Source of the DNA: Lewinellaceae bacterium
GTDB taxonomy: Bacteria; Bacteroidota; Bacteroidia; Chitinophagales; Saprospiraceae
Direction of reading: 5' to 3'
Assembly (NCBI GenBank): GCA_020636005.1
Contig: JACJYR010000001.1
Location: forward strand, 2,732,501 to 2,796,500
Length of the DNA: 64,000 bases
Shown here: positions 9,123 to 17,306 of the stretch, one piece after another
How the letters are laid out: every line of letters begins with the position of its first letter
Numbering within the stretch: position 1 is the stretch's first letter
The notes under the pieces: generated by a model
The model's database searches: none
The model's input: the letters and a program-made list of their open reading frames with translations, nothing else
What the model was told of the DNA's origin: nothing
Made by a program: the position numbers and the translations under genes

Positions 9123-10334
9123 ATGGCTACAACTAAAATCGTCCTCCGCAGGAAACAAAACCAGGATGGTACATATCCCCTGGCTTTACGCATAACCAAA
9201 GATAGGAAATCCACCTATGTTTTTTTGGACCAAAGCATTAAAGAAAAGCTTTGGGACAGCAAACAAAGCCGTGTCAAAAGTTCCCATCCTAACTCCGCTC
9301 GTTTAAACAATTACCTGCTCAAAAAACTAAATGATGCCAATAGTACCATCCTTGAACTCGAATTGAAGCACAAAGAAATAACGCTGCAAACGATCAGGGA
9401 AGCACTGTCTCCCAAGCACAAAAACAATACTTTTTTTGCACAAGTCGAATTGTACTTTGAACCGCTAATTACGGAAGGAAAATACAACAGGATTTCAGCG
9501 GACAGGCCTGCCTTTAACCATTTTCGTAGATTCCTTAAAGGGAAAGATATTTTGTTTAAGGATATTACCATTCAACTATTGGAACGTTTCAAAGCCCATC
9601 TCAAAGGAGACCTTAAAGTGACAGAAAGGACCGCCTTCAACCATTTAATCTTGATAAGAACTATTTACAAACGGGCTATTGCAAGCGGAGTGGTTGACGC
9701 AAGTAACTATCCTTTTGGCATCAATAAGTTCAGGCTAAAAAGACCGGAGAGTTTAAAAATCGGGTTGGATGCCGGTGAAGTAAGCCGATTGGAAACAATA
9801 GAACTCAGTGCAGACGATTATGAATGCCATGCCCGAAATATCTGGCTTTTCTCATTTTATTTTGCGGGTATGCGGGCCTCGGATGTACTATTGCTTCGGT
9901 GGTCCGATTTTGATGACACTCGATTGCATTATGTAATGGAAAAAAATGACAAACCGGGATCGCTAAGAATTCCTGAAAAAGCCAAGGCTATATTGAGCCA
10001 ATACCGTCATTTGAAAAAGAACGACCACGACCTTGTTTTTTCAGACCTTAAAGGATTTGATTTGGACAACAAAATGGTGGCTCAAAAGCAAATCAAAAAT
10101 GTCATCCGAAGATTGAATTTCTGGCTTAAAAAAATAGCAAAGGAGGCAAACATCAAAAAACCGTTGACCATGCATATCGCTCGCCACAGTTTTGGGAATA
10201 TTTCCGGCGACCGGATACCTGTTCAGATGCTGCAAAAACTGTATCGGCATTCAAATATTGAAACGACTGTCAATTATCAGAGGGCTTTTAACAGGGGAGT
10301 GGATGAGGCATTGGACGCTGTGCTGGATTTTTGA
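9123..10334 (+). CDS. tyrosine integrase of the element
   Basis: A phage-type site-specific recombinase of 403 residues, the likely integrase for the tRNA-Gln site. The N-terminal arm-binding domain (VLRRKQNQDGTYPLALRITKD) is the type typical of Bacteroidota elements; a SAM-like core-binding domain follows at about 100-200. Catalytic residues are visible: R in FAGMRASDVLLL, K in the beta-hairpin region, HIARHSFG, H in LYRHSNIETT and Y in VNYQRAF. The ATG at 9123 is used rather than the TTG at 9099, which falls inside the repeat. It reads inward from attL. Confidence 0.93.
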   Translation: MATTKIVLRRKQNQDGTYPLALRITKDRKSTYVFLDQSIKEKLWDSKQSRVKSSHPNSARLNNYLLKKLNDANSTILELELKHKEITLQTIREALSPKHKNNTFFAQVELYFEPLITEGKYNRISADRPAFNHFRRFLKGKDILFKDITIQLLERFKAHLKGDLKVTERTAFNHLILIRTIYKRAIASGVVDASNYPFGINKFRLKRPESLKIGLDAGEVSRLETIELSADDYECHARNIWLFSFYFAGMRASDVLLLRWSDFDDTRLHYVMEKNDKPGSLRIPEKAKAILSQYRHLKKNDHDLVFSDLKGFDLDNKMVAQKQIKNVIRRLNFWLKKIAKEANIKKPLTMHIARHSFGNISGDRIPVQMLQKLYRHSNIETTVNYQRAFNRGVDEALDAVLDF

Positions 10335-10815
10335 GTGGCCTTTTCCTTTTTCTTTTCGCCTATTCCTGATTTTCGGCCTGGGCAAAAAATAAAAGAACCC
10401 CTAAGAAAAAAACGAAAGTGTCTGGAATTTTTCCCGCAAGGCGGATGGACGAGGTTAAGCGGGCCGCTGATTTGAAAGGCATCCATGCCTGTCCTAAAAG
10501 CCTGCTCTACACCTACGATACTGTATGAATGTACAACAATAAAGAAGGCCATTTTACCTATGGGCATAGGGCAAAACCTGAAATATTGTTTCAGGGACTG
10601 ACAAAAATAAAAAGCACTAATGCAAACTTGATAAACACGGTGTTCACGAAGGAGGGCCGAATTGCCAGCCCAATTCACAGGTCGGCATGGGAACTTGAAG
10701 CATCGAAGGCAGCCAGGTGAACAAAGGAACTTAGATAACACAAACGGATCACCAGCAAACCCAAGCCCGGTTAGATGCCATCATTTTCTGTGAGAGTGGT
10801 AGGGGGCAGAATTTT
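10335..10815. other. intergenic, no confident gene
   Basis: About 480 bases follow the integrase. A 63-codon frame at 10529-10720 (plus) has no recognisable features and overlaps a longer frame on the other strand; neither is supported. No clear hairpin was seen. Confidence 0.5.
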
Positions 10816-11016
10816 TTAATAAAGAGGTTCGTGCGTATTTGGTGTGATTACCTCTTTCAACAGGTTTTGCTGTAGGGTCAACATCTTTTCCAAGGTTACT
10901 TCCCTTTCCCTTTTTAGGGATTCCCTGATCATTGTATCATCTGAAAAGATTACTTTAAGCGCTACATACCGATTCTCCAGACGATTGATTTCGGCTTCTA
11001 TTTCAGTTTTCTGCAT
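10816..11016 (-). CDS. small coiled-coil protein, unknown
   Basis: A 66-residue, charged protein with a heptad-like pattern (EIEAEINRLENRYVALKVIF, later LKREREVTLEKMLTLQQNLLKEV). No family is recognised. Residue use is that of a real protein rather than a shadow frame. It lies alone between the integrase and a pair of membrane-protein genes. Confidence 0.5.
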   Translation of the reverse strand: MQKTEIEAEINRLENRYVALKVIFSDDTMIRESLKREREVTLEKMLTLQQNLLKEVITPNTHEPLY

Positions 11017-11200
11017 AGTAACTATTTATATATGAATACTACATACTCAATTATTCTGCCACATCTGAACTTAGTTCTGGATTGTAAACCAATGTGTTTG
11101 GAAAAACAAACGAAATGTTGAAGGGAAAAACACTGCAACTGGGTGTAGCCAAACAAGGTTGCAATATACATTATTGCCTCACTTTATAGAAAAAGAAAGG

Positions 11201-11587
11201 CTATTTTAGCAGGAAAATGATGTTGGCAACTAACATGGCTGCTTGCCGAAAACCCTTAATTTTTTTTTGCTCCCTAATGCTATTGGTATCTGTATCTGTA
11301 TCTGTATCTGTGGATTCCTGATGTCCATTTGCATGGTTTTGGTGGAGGTGGCTTTCAGCTTTTTCCCTATCTGCGCGGCGGTTGTTCTTTTTGGGAAAGG
11401 AGAGAAAGGCAAGAGAAAACAAGATACAGGTAATGGCAACTCCAATTACAGAGTAGGATATAATTGTACTTGGTTCATGGGGTTCCAGTTCCGGCCCAGT
11501 CAAAACACCATAGCTTATTGCAACGGCGATTATGGCAGATATGGCTAACACCCAAAGTGAAGTCCGGTATTGGTGGGATGAGATCAT
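11201..11587 (-). CDS. small membrane protein with Asp-Thr repeat
   Basis: An unknown protein of about 128 residues. The ATG at 11587 is chosen because it starts 10 bases after the preceding gene's end; a start at 11650 would overlap that gene by 53 bases. Two transmembrane helices (LWVLAISAIIAVAISYGVL and IISYSVIGVAITCILFSLAFL) are followed by a charged part containing a (TD)4 run encoded by tandem hexanucleotides, and a final hydrophobic stretch. It is probably cotranscribed with the next membrane protein upstream (11598-12167). Confidence 0.6.
   Translation of the reverse strand: MISSHQYRTSLWVLAISAIIAVAISYGVLTGPELEPHEPSTIISYSVIGVAITCILFSLAFLSFPKKNNRRADREKAESHLHQNHANGHQESTDTDTDTDTNSIREQKKIKGFRQAAMLVANIIFLLK
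11286..11309. repeat. four tandem GTATCT hexamers inside a coding region
   Basis: Four perfect copies of GTATCT (ATACAG-phase on the coding strand) encode alternating Asp-Thr. Because the unit is six bases, copy-number change would alter length without breaking the frame. Confidence 0.85.
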
Positions 11588-11597
11588 TTCTTGTGAT

Positions 11598-12167
11598 TTA
11601 AGGGTTTCTGTCTTTGTCAGGATTAATTTCTGGTTTGTCCAAGTCCACATTCACTATCACCTTTCTCATCAGCAACAGTGAAAACGTAATGAAGGGTACA
11701 GCACCCGGGATGATTGCAGCCGTTGACCCATTCAAAAGGGCAACGGCACTTCCAATTAAAATAATAACATTGACAGCAATGCTGACGATCATTGCAGCAT
11801 TTCCGATTCGTTCCCGTTGCAATGACACCCTATGCTTTTCATCAAGATGCCTGGTTTGCTGAATCTTTCGGTTTAGTTCGTGTTCTTTTAGTTTGTGGTT
11901 TACGTCCTGTTCTTTCTCATGGAAATCAACTTTTACATGCTTCGTTTCCACAACCACCGGAAGGCTGGGCATCATTTCCACCGGTTTCAGAAGTTCGTCG
12001 AAACCTGCCCGAGCTCTTTCACGCAGTTTCGCTTTTTCTTCTTCATCTTTTGCGTCCTTCAAGAGATCATTCAAACTATTGATAAAATCTCTTCGCTTTT
12101 GAAATAGGGTTTCCAATTGCAGTTCCCTGTCGGGACCGCCGTTAGCAGGTTTTTCTTCTTGGTTCAT
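11598..12167 (-). CDS. hypothetical membrane protein with coiled coil
   Basis: A 189-residue protein with no recognised family. The first 120 residues are highly charged and probably coiled coil (KRRDFINSLNDLLKDAKDEEE, DFHEKEQDVNHKLKEHELNRK). Two transmembrane helices follow (IVSIAVNVIILIGSAVALLNG and IIPGAVPFITFSLLLMRKVI). With the downstream gene it forms a two-gene membrane unit of unknown job on the mobile element. Confidence 0.6.
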   Translation of the reverse strand: MNQEEKPANGGPDRELQLETLFQKRRDFINSLNDLLKDAKDEEEKAKLRERARAGFDELLKPVEMMPSLPVVVETKHVKVDFHEKEQDVNHKLKEHELNRKIQQTRHLDEKHRVSLQRERIGNAAMIVSIAVNVIILIGSAVALLNGSTAAIIPGAVPFITFSLLLMRKVIVNVDLDKPEINPDKDRNP

Positions 12168-12501
12168 GTAGTAGTGGGTTGGTTTCCATTTTCATCTCGT
12201 GTTAGTTTACTCAGAGTATGGAAACCAGGTGACAAGACCCGGTGCGTAAGTGGGCACAAATGTAAGATTTCCGGCCAAATATAAAAAAAACATCATGTAA
12301 AAAACAAATAAAAATAGATTTATGTTTAATGTGTCTGCGTTTTTTTATAGTAGGAGATAAAACCGAAAGCGTCAGCTCGTGGACGGAGTGCATCCAGGCC
12401 AACGAGTCAGGACGGGAACACAATGCAATACAACCCTGGGCACATTTATTTTAAACATTACCTAATACAGGCCCTATCTCTAAATTTCATAACTTTGGAT
12501 C
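12168..12501. other. AT-rich intergenic region with divergent promoters
   Basis: It separates the minus-strand membrane genes from the plus-strand excisionase-like gene. It contains A/T tracts and the promoter-like box at 12490; no gene is supported. Confidence 0.5.
12490..12497 (+). promoter_or_regulatory. candidate -7 box, possibly leaderless transcript
   Basis: TAACTTTG matches the Bacteroidota TAnnTTTG box and ends only 4 bases before the ATG at 12502. If used, the transcript would begin at or next to the start codon. No clear -33 TTTG was found at the expected distance. Confidence 0.4.
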
Positions 12502-12795
12502 ATGGCAAAAACTGATTTTACCTCGAACATCATTTGTCTGGAGTCGGTAGCGTTTTACGCCCTGATTGAAGAAGTCGTCGAACGCATAAAGAGCAACAAT
12601 ACTGTCCAGGTTGAAAAGTGGATTGGAGAAGGGGAAGCTATGAAGTTGCTTACAATCACCTCTAAAACAACCCTGCAAAAATACCGTGACGAAGGCCGTA
12701 TCCGTTTTTCCCAGCCAAGCCGGAAAGTCATTTTATACGACCGTGACTCCATCCTTGAATTTATTGAACAACATGCAAAAAACACTTTCCAATGA
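12502..12795 (+). CDS. helix-turn-helix, excisionase-like protein
   Basis: A 97-residue DNA-binding protein. The C-terminal half (EAMKLLTITSKTTLQKYRDEG then KVILYDRDSILEFIEQ) is the winged helix-turn-helix HTH_17/MerR-Xis type common next to Bacteroidota integrases, where such proteins serve as excision or copy-control factors. The stop overlaps the start of the next gene by four bases (ATGA), indicating translational coupling. Confidence 0.75.
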   Translation: MAKTDFTSNIICLESVAFYALIEEVVERIKSNNTVQVEKWIGEGEAMKLLTITSKTTLQKYRDEGRIRFSQPSRKVILYDRDSILEFIEQHAKNTFQ

Positions 12796-13055
12796 CCGAT
12801 GAACAAAAAATAGTGAAAGGGTTCAACGCCGGGTATCTCATGGCCAGGCACAGGCCCGAACTGTCACAAACAATCCAAAAAGGGCTTGACAACAAAGAGG
12901 ACAGTTACGTGGTGGGATTTATCGCTGGTGCAAAAGAGTATGAACGTGAAGTTTCAAAACCACGCACCAGGAACTATAAAGCCCCGCATTTGCCCCAAGG
13001 CCCAAAATCCCCCGATAAAGGCAAAGGCAAGGACATGGACAACCGGGAAGTGTAA
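12792..13055 (+). CDS. hypothetical protein coupled to the HTH gene
   Basis: An 87-residue protein of unknown function. Its N-terminal part (IVKGFNAGYLMARHRPEL and SYVVGFIAGAKEYERE) looks like a small helical fold; the C-terminus is lysine- and proline-rich. It begins within the stop codon of the preceding excisionase-like gene. Confidence 0.6.
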   Translation: MTDEQKIVKGFNAGYLMARHRPELSQTIQKGLDNKEDSYVVGFIAGAKEYEREVSKPRTRNYKAPHLPQGPKSPDKGKGKDMDNREV

Positions 13056-13063
13056 CCTCGTTT

Positions 13064-13369
13064 TCACCCCCGCTTGTCAGGCCCGGAAACAAGCACAAGC
13101 CGGGCATCCAGGGCCTGCGCCCAGCAGAAAAAATTGAAACTGGTGGGCTGCCTTTGGCCGCACTCCCATTTTGAGCAGAGCCTGTCCGCCGTGCCCATCC
13201 GTCCATCCACTTCTTCCTGGCTCAGACCCAATTCCTTCCGCCTTTCGATGAACTGGCCGATAATTCCGGCAAGAAAATCATCCCGTTTCGGGTTTTCGGC
13301 AGGTCTTGTTTGAACGGTGTGGTTAAATGTCCTGGGTTTTTGTTTTCCATGACGTTTCGATGGTTTCAT
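13064..13369 (-). CDS. XRE-family helix-turn-helix protein
   Basis: A 101-residue protein with a basic N-terminal tail (KPSKRHGKQKPRTFNH) and a Cro/CI-type HTH from about residue 33 (IGQFIERRKELGLSQEEVDGRMG ... LCSKWECGQRQPTSFNFFCWAQAL). It converges on the HTH operon at 12502-13055 and may regulate element genes. Confidence 0.7.
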   Translation of the reverse strand: MKPSKRHGKQKPRTFNHTVQTRPAENPKRDDFLAGIIGQFIERRKELGLSQEEVDGRMGTADRLCSKWECGQRQPTSFNFFCWAQALDARLVLVSGPDKRG

Positions 13370-13648
13370 TTTGGTTGCCCCTTTTTCCTGTCAACATGTA
13401 AAAACCATAAACCATTCATCCGACAGGGAAAACTTCCTGCATGTTCACGCCTGTTCATACGAGCTAATTTTTAATAATAGTTGTTCCTTGATATGGTTTT
13501 TTGCATTGCAATCACTGGTTGCATTTCCTATTTTGTTTCCAGCTTGAACGGCATTCAACCAAAGAGTGCTTTTAGTCGTGTGGGGACATGGCCATCCTTC
13601 GAGGTTCATCATCCACACATTAATATTATTATGTAGAAGGAGCATGCA

Positions 13649-13927
13649 ATGAGTTTGATGATTATCAGGGAACCGGTAACCCAAAATAGTGAAACGGCGG
13701 GGGACCTGGAACCCGGCACATGGTTTTTGGATTTGGACGGGCAAATTTCAGCGGTCTTGATTGATGACCGCACCTACGAAAAACGGGTGGTAACGGTTGG
13801 TAATCCCGAACGTCCCTTCATCGCAAGCCGCCCTGCCCGGTCCTTCAAGATCGGCAAGGTTCTGCCCATTGGCACTGTCCTGCAAATTGTCCAGTCCGGC
13901 ATCTTTGAGGGGCGGTCAAATGACTGA
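13649..13927 (+). CDS. hypothetical small protein
   Basis: A 92-residue protein, unknown. It is rich in beta-type residues (GTWFLDLDGQISAVLIDDRTYEKRVVTVG) without any recognised motif. Its end overlaps the next HTH gene by eight bases, so both are probably one operon. Confidence 0.55.
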   Translation: MSLMIIREPVTQNSETAGDLEPGTWFLDLDGQISAVLIDDRTYEKRVVTVGNPERPFIASRPARSFKIGKVLPIGTVLQIVQSGIFEGRSND

Positions 13928-14177
13928 GGGTTTTGAAAGCATCAACACTGATAAATCCCATATAAGCCCAGATGAATGTTTGACGACCGGACAGGCCGCC
14001 AGGGAACTGTCCCTTGCGCCGGGAACGCTCCAAAACTGGCGCACCGAGGGCATAGGCCCGAAATTTTTCAAGCACCGACACCGGGTCTTTTACTTGGTCA
14101 GCGATATTGAAGCCTACAAAAAAGAGAATTACATCTTTTGCAGTTCGACCGCAGACTGGAAAAAGGAAAATGGATAA
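13920..14177 (+). CDS. AlpA/excisionase-like HTH protein
   Basis: An 85-residue DNA-binding protein. CLTTGQAARELSLAPGTLQNWRTEG then FKHRHRVFYLVSDIEAYKKE is the HTH_17 pattern of AlpA/Xis-type regulators. The ATG at 13920 overlaps the preceding gene; longer frames from 13797 are that gene's shadow. Its place shortly before the P4-type integrase suggests it may serve that integrase. Confidence 0.75.
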   Translation: MTEGFESINTDKSHISPDECLTTGQAARELSLAPGTLQNWRTEGIGPKFFKHRHRVFYLVSDIEAYKKENYIFCSSTADWKKENG

Positions 14178-14366
14178 TCCCCTGCCCGGTACCTGAATCG
14201 AGGGTTTTTTCCAACCATTTTTCTGTTCACAGGCATGGACTTGAAAGGGTAGTTGCAGGCCGTTCCTACAAAGGGCCATACCTGTACCGGGCCGTTTGTG
14301 GGCGGCAATTACTTCTATACCTATTATATGCAGGGCATTGGCTTAAAGGCCGGACTGTCCAAACGG

Positions 14367-14831
14367 TCACCTGCCCATTGCCATTTCGTCGCCAAAGGAA
14401 TAGTACCCGCCGTCGGGGGAGAGGATCAAATGGTCCAGCACCTTGATGCCCAGCACTTTCCCGGCCTGCTCAAACCTGCGGGTCAGTTCGATGTCCGCCC
14501 CGCTGGGGCGCAGGTTGGAAGAGGGGTGGTTGTGGGCCATTATGATCGATGAGGCCCGGCCCTTCAAGGCCGCCGCAAATACGATCTTCAAGTCCACCAC
14601 CGTCCCCGAAATGCCCCCTTTGGAGATGCGGCACAGCGCCATCACCCGGTTGGACCTGTCCAGCAGCAGGATGTTGAACTCTTCCAGCAAGGCCATCTGG
14701 CCGCCCCAGTTGGATTCGAGCACCCAGTAGGCGTCCCTGGAGCAGGTGATCCGTGGCCGGTCCCTGGCCTTTGTCCTGTTTTTGTAGGTAAGCTGTATTT
14801 CAGGGACATGTACTGGCACCTTGTAATCCAT
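14367..14831 (-). CDS. RadC-like JAB-domain protein
   Basis: A 154-residue protein of the RadC/JAB1-MPN metalloprotease-fold family. The metal-binding signature HNHPS is present in IIMAHNHPSSNLRPSGADIELT, with the typical end LDHLILSPDGGYYSF. The N-terminal helix-hairpin-helix part of chromosomal RadC is missing, as in the short versions often found on plasmids, phages and integrative elements. The ATG at 14831 is preferred over 14861. Biochemical role unknown. Confidence 0.85.
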   Translation of the reverse strand: MDYKVPVHVPEIQLTYKNRTKARDRPRITCSRDAYWVLESNWGGQMALLEEFNILLLDRSNRVMALCRISKGGISGTVVDLKIVFAAALKGRASSIIMAHNHPSSNLRPSGADIELTRRFEQAGKVLGIKVLDHLILSPDGGYYSFGDEMAMGR

Positions 14832-15016
14832 TGTTGGCCCCTTGCCTTCAAATTGCTGCACCTGGCAGCAAACCCGTACCCACGGCCACGCCCTTGTACC
14901 GGTTGTCCATAGTGTGCGCCGCTTGACCGGTCATATCGCTGCCAGTGGGAAGAATATCGTAGGGTGGCCACTGGCCCTACGGACACGGATGCCCACTGGA
15001 CATCCTCTTTTTTAAT

Positions 15017-15287
15017 AAAATTCAGGGGCAAAAACAGGGGCAAGCGCTATTGGTCTGCTATGTTTTTTGGTTGTATTTCAAAGGGCTGCCATGGCCTTTC
15101 GAATCCCTCCGTCTCCGCCATTTACCCAATAATCCCCTTTCATTCACTTTCACAGGTTTTCACGGAAACGGCCCTGGATAATGGTTTGAACATCGTGCGG
15201 ATTCATGGTAGGATATTTCTGTTCCCCGGTCCTCACAAAATTTAGGGGCAAGATTGGGGGCAAATCGTGATTTTTCGATAGGGGCAA
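15017..15287. other. candidate complete attP for the P4-type integrase
   Basis: A tRNA-like core at 15098-15120 is flanked on the left by paired AGGGGCAA sites (15024-15031, 15036-15043) and on the right by AGGGGCAA (15244-15251), GGGGGCAA (15256-15263) and AGGGGCAA (15280-15287). The 27-bp blocks 15017-15043 and 15237-15263 match at 22 positions and both have sites 12 bp apart. Arms on both sides of a core are the arrangement of an uncut phage-type attP. Integrase binding is inferred. Confidence 0.6.
15098..15120 (+). repeat. tRNA-Ser-like 3'-end remnant (att core)
   Basis: The sequence from TTCGAATCCC to CTCCGCCA reads as T-loop, 3' T-stem, acceptor strand CGTCTCC, discriminator G and CCA of a class II tRNA such as tRNA-Ser. 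The 5' side of the T-stem is absent, so this is not a functional tRNA. The host's tRNA-Gln has no encoded CCA, so the remnant could come from another genome. Confidence 0.65.
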
Positions 15288-15288
15288 G

Positions 15289-16479
15289 ATGATGCTTACG
15301 AAAACGATGTGCAACAGCCTGGGGCCAAAAGAAAAGCCGTACAAGAAATTTGACGGGGGCGGGCTGTACCTGGAAGTGATGCCCAATGGCAATAAACTAT
15401 GGCGGTACAAATATTATTTCCAGGGCAAGGAAAAACGGTTTTCATTGGGGAAATACCCCATCGTAACACTGGTCAACGCACGGGAGAAAAAACTGCAAGC
15501 ACAGCGCCTGCTGGAACAGGGCATAGACCCATCCCGCAACAAAATCGCCAAAGAGAAACTGGCCAGGAGGGGCAACAACAACACGTTTGAACTGTTGGCC
15601 CGTGAGTGGTACGGAAAGAAAAAAGATGGTTGGAGCGGCTCACACGCCAAAAACGTCCTGCACAGGCTGGAGGGCAATGTTTTTCCACACATCGGGAAAG
15701 CCCCCGTTAAAAAAATCACTGCACCGGACTTATTGGAAGTCCTGCAAATCATGGAGGACAGGAATGCCCTGGAAGTGGCCAGCCGGACACGGCAGATTTG
15801 CGCCCAGGTGTTCCGGTACGCCGTCCAGACGGGGCGCTGCGAAAACAACCCCGCCATCCATTTGAACGGGGCGTTGAAAACGGGCAAGGCAAAGCATTTT
15901 CCGGCCCTGGACATAAAGGAAGTGCCCGGTTTCCTGAAAGCGCTTGAGCGCAACGAGGCCCGCCTTTTTTCACGCACACGCCGGGCCATCCGTTTGTCGC
16001 TCCTGACGTTCGCCAGGCCAGGGGAAATAAGGCAGTGCCAATGGGAGCATGTCAACCTTAAAGATGCAATCTGGACGGTTCCAGGGGAGTTGATGAAAAG
16101 TGGCCGTGACCACATCGTGCCTTTGTCAACCCAATCAATAAGGGTTTTGTTGGAGCAACAGGAAGAAACCGGGCGTTTTGAAACCCCTTGGGTCTTCCCG
16201 GGGCAGGTCCGCCCGCTAAAACCCATGAGCGACGGGACGGTCAACATGGGCATAAAGCGGCTCGGATATCACCAACGCATGACTGCGCACGGGTTCAGGG
16301 CGCTGGCCAGAACGGCTATCCGGGAAAAACTGAACTATTATCCCGATATTATCGAGGCACAACTTGCCCATAAACCTGCTGGCCCCTTGGGGGCAGCTTA
16401 TGACCGGGCGCAATTTCTGGATGAACGCAAGAAAATGATGCAGGATTGGGCCGACTACCTGGACAAAATTGCACAATAA
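15289..16479 (+). CDS. P4-type tyrosine integrase
   Basis: A 396-residue integrase with the DUF4102-type arm-binding N-terminus (KKFDGGGLYLEVMPNGNKLWRYKYY, FSLGKYPIVTLVNARE) and a C-terminal catalytic domain: R in LLTFARPGEIRQ, HGFRALART, H in QLAHKP and Y in GAAYDRAQF. P4-family integrases normally use tRNA 3' ends, and a tRNA-Ser-like end lies 169 bases upstream. The first ATG lies inside the last AGGGGCAA site, suggesting autoregulation. All catalytic residues are present, so it looks intact. Confidence 0.92.
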   Translation: MMLTKTMCNSLGPKEKPYKKFDGGGLYLEVMPNGNKLWRYKYYFQGKEKRFSLGKYPIVTLVNAREKKLQAQRLLEQGIDPSRNKIAKEKLARRGNNNTFELLAREWYGKKKDGWSGSHAKNVLHRLEGNVFPHIGKAPVKKITAPDLLEVLQIMEDRNALEVASRTRQICAQVFRYAVQTGRCENNPAIHLNGALKTGKAKHFPALDIKEVPGFLKALERNEARLFSRTRRAIRLSLLTFARPGEIRQCQWEHVNLKDAIWTVPGELMKSGRDHIVPLSTQSIRVLLEQQEETGRFETPWVFPGQVRPLKPMSDGTVNMGIKRLGYHQRMTAHGFRALARTAIREKLNYYPDIIEAQLAHKPAGPLGAAYDRAQFLDERKKMMQDWADYLDKIAQ

Positions 16480-16521
16480 TTTTCAAGGCTAAACCCGCAT
16501 AGCAAATAGGTTGAGAATATT

Positions 16522-16797
16522 TTAACAGGACGGACCTGGGGGAAAATTTGATTCAAACGGATCGTCCCCCTTTTCCAGCATGGCGTCGTCAAAGTCCATT
16601 AGTTGGGTATTGGCAAGGTGCCGGGCCGCTTTTTGGACATCCCAATTAAAACGTTCGAGCAATTTCAAGGCATCGGATAATTGTTCAGGGTCAAGGGCAA
16701 ATGGGGCGGCCAAGGAAAAGTCTTTCAGGGCATCAATTTGCCTGTTAGTTCTTCCAGAGAATTTGTTGCACAGAAAATTAAAAACGCCCAGGGTCAT
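16522..16797 (-). CDS. hypothetical protein
   Basis: A 91-residue protein, unknown. An aromatic/hydrophobic pattern (DPEQLSDALKLLERFNWDVQKAARHLANTQLMDFDDAM) suggests a helical domain. It converges on the P4-type integrase. Confidence 0.5.
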   Translation of the reverse strand: MTLGVFNFLCNKFSGRTNRQIDALKDFSLAAPFALDPEQLSDALKLLERFNWDVQKAARHLANTQLMDFDDAMLEKGDDPFESNFPPGPSC

Positions 16798-16945
16798 GGG
16801 CTGGATGGTATTTCAGGCAAGGATCAATTGCCATTTACCAGCAAGCCATTTAGACTCACGATGGCTCATTTCTTTTCCTTTTGGGAAAAAATAACAATTC
16901 CTAAAATGAACTTATCTTTATGAGGGACATGATCCGTTCGCAGGT

Positions 16946-17203
16946 TCTAAAACCTTTCAAAAATTTTTCTCGATTAATTTTCAGTTCTCGAACCTTCATT
17001 TGGAAGGCGAAAAGCTGCACTATTCCTTGAAAAAACCATTCGACGAATTCATCAAGACTAAAACTTGTCAAGAATGGCGCACCCTGGTTGACAGTATCGA
17101 AGCCAGCAGAACTCACGGGATGACATTCAGGACCAATCCAAACAATGGAACGCCATCATTAACAGGATACATTATTCATAGTTCCACTCAAAAGGTTCGG
17201 TGA
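16946..17203 (+). pseudogene. possible serine-recombinase C-terminal remnant
   Basis: The open frame reads FFSINFQFSNLHLEGEKLHY then SLKKPFDEFIKTKTCQEWRTLVDS, which recalls the C-terminal tail of large serine recombinases in Bacteroidota (a strand ending near EKLxxxLxKPF, then a W-containing tail). No start codon or catalytic domain precedes it; the frame is closed by a stop at 16907. It sits at the junction with the AT-rich cargo and may mark its entry. The rest of 16798-17306 holds nothing else I can support. Confidence 0.4.
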
Positions 17204-17306
17204 TAGAGCCTGTGAAATGCCGGAGATAGTTCCGGCTCAAAATCCAATTAAGTTCCGTGAAGGCGCCCCGGCTCTTTGAAAATATCAATTAATAGTAGTA
17301 ATTAGT

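Noticed and set aside
10277..10741. A 154-codon minus-strand frame after the integrase
   Set aside because: Overlaps the integrase end, has no recognisable features and no plausible start context.
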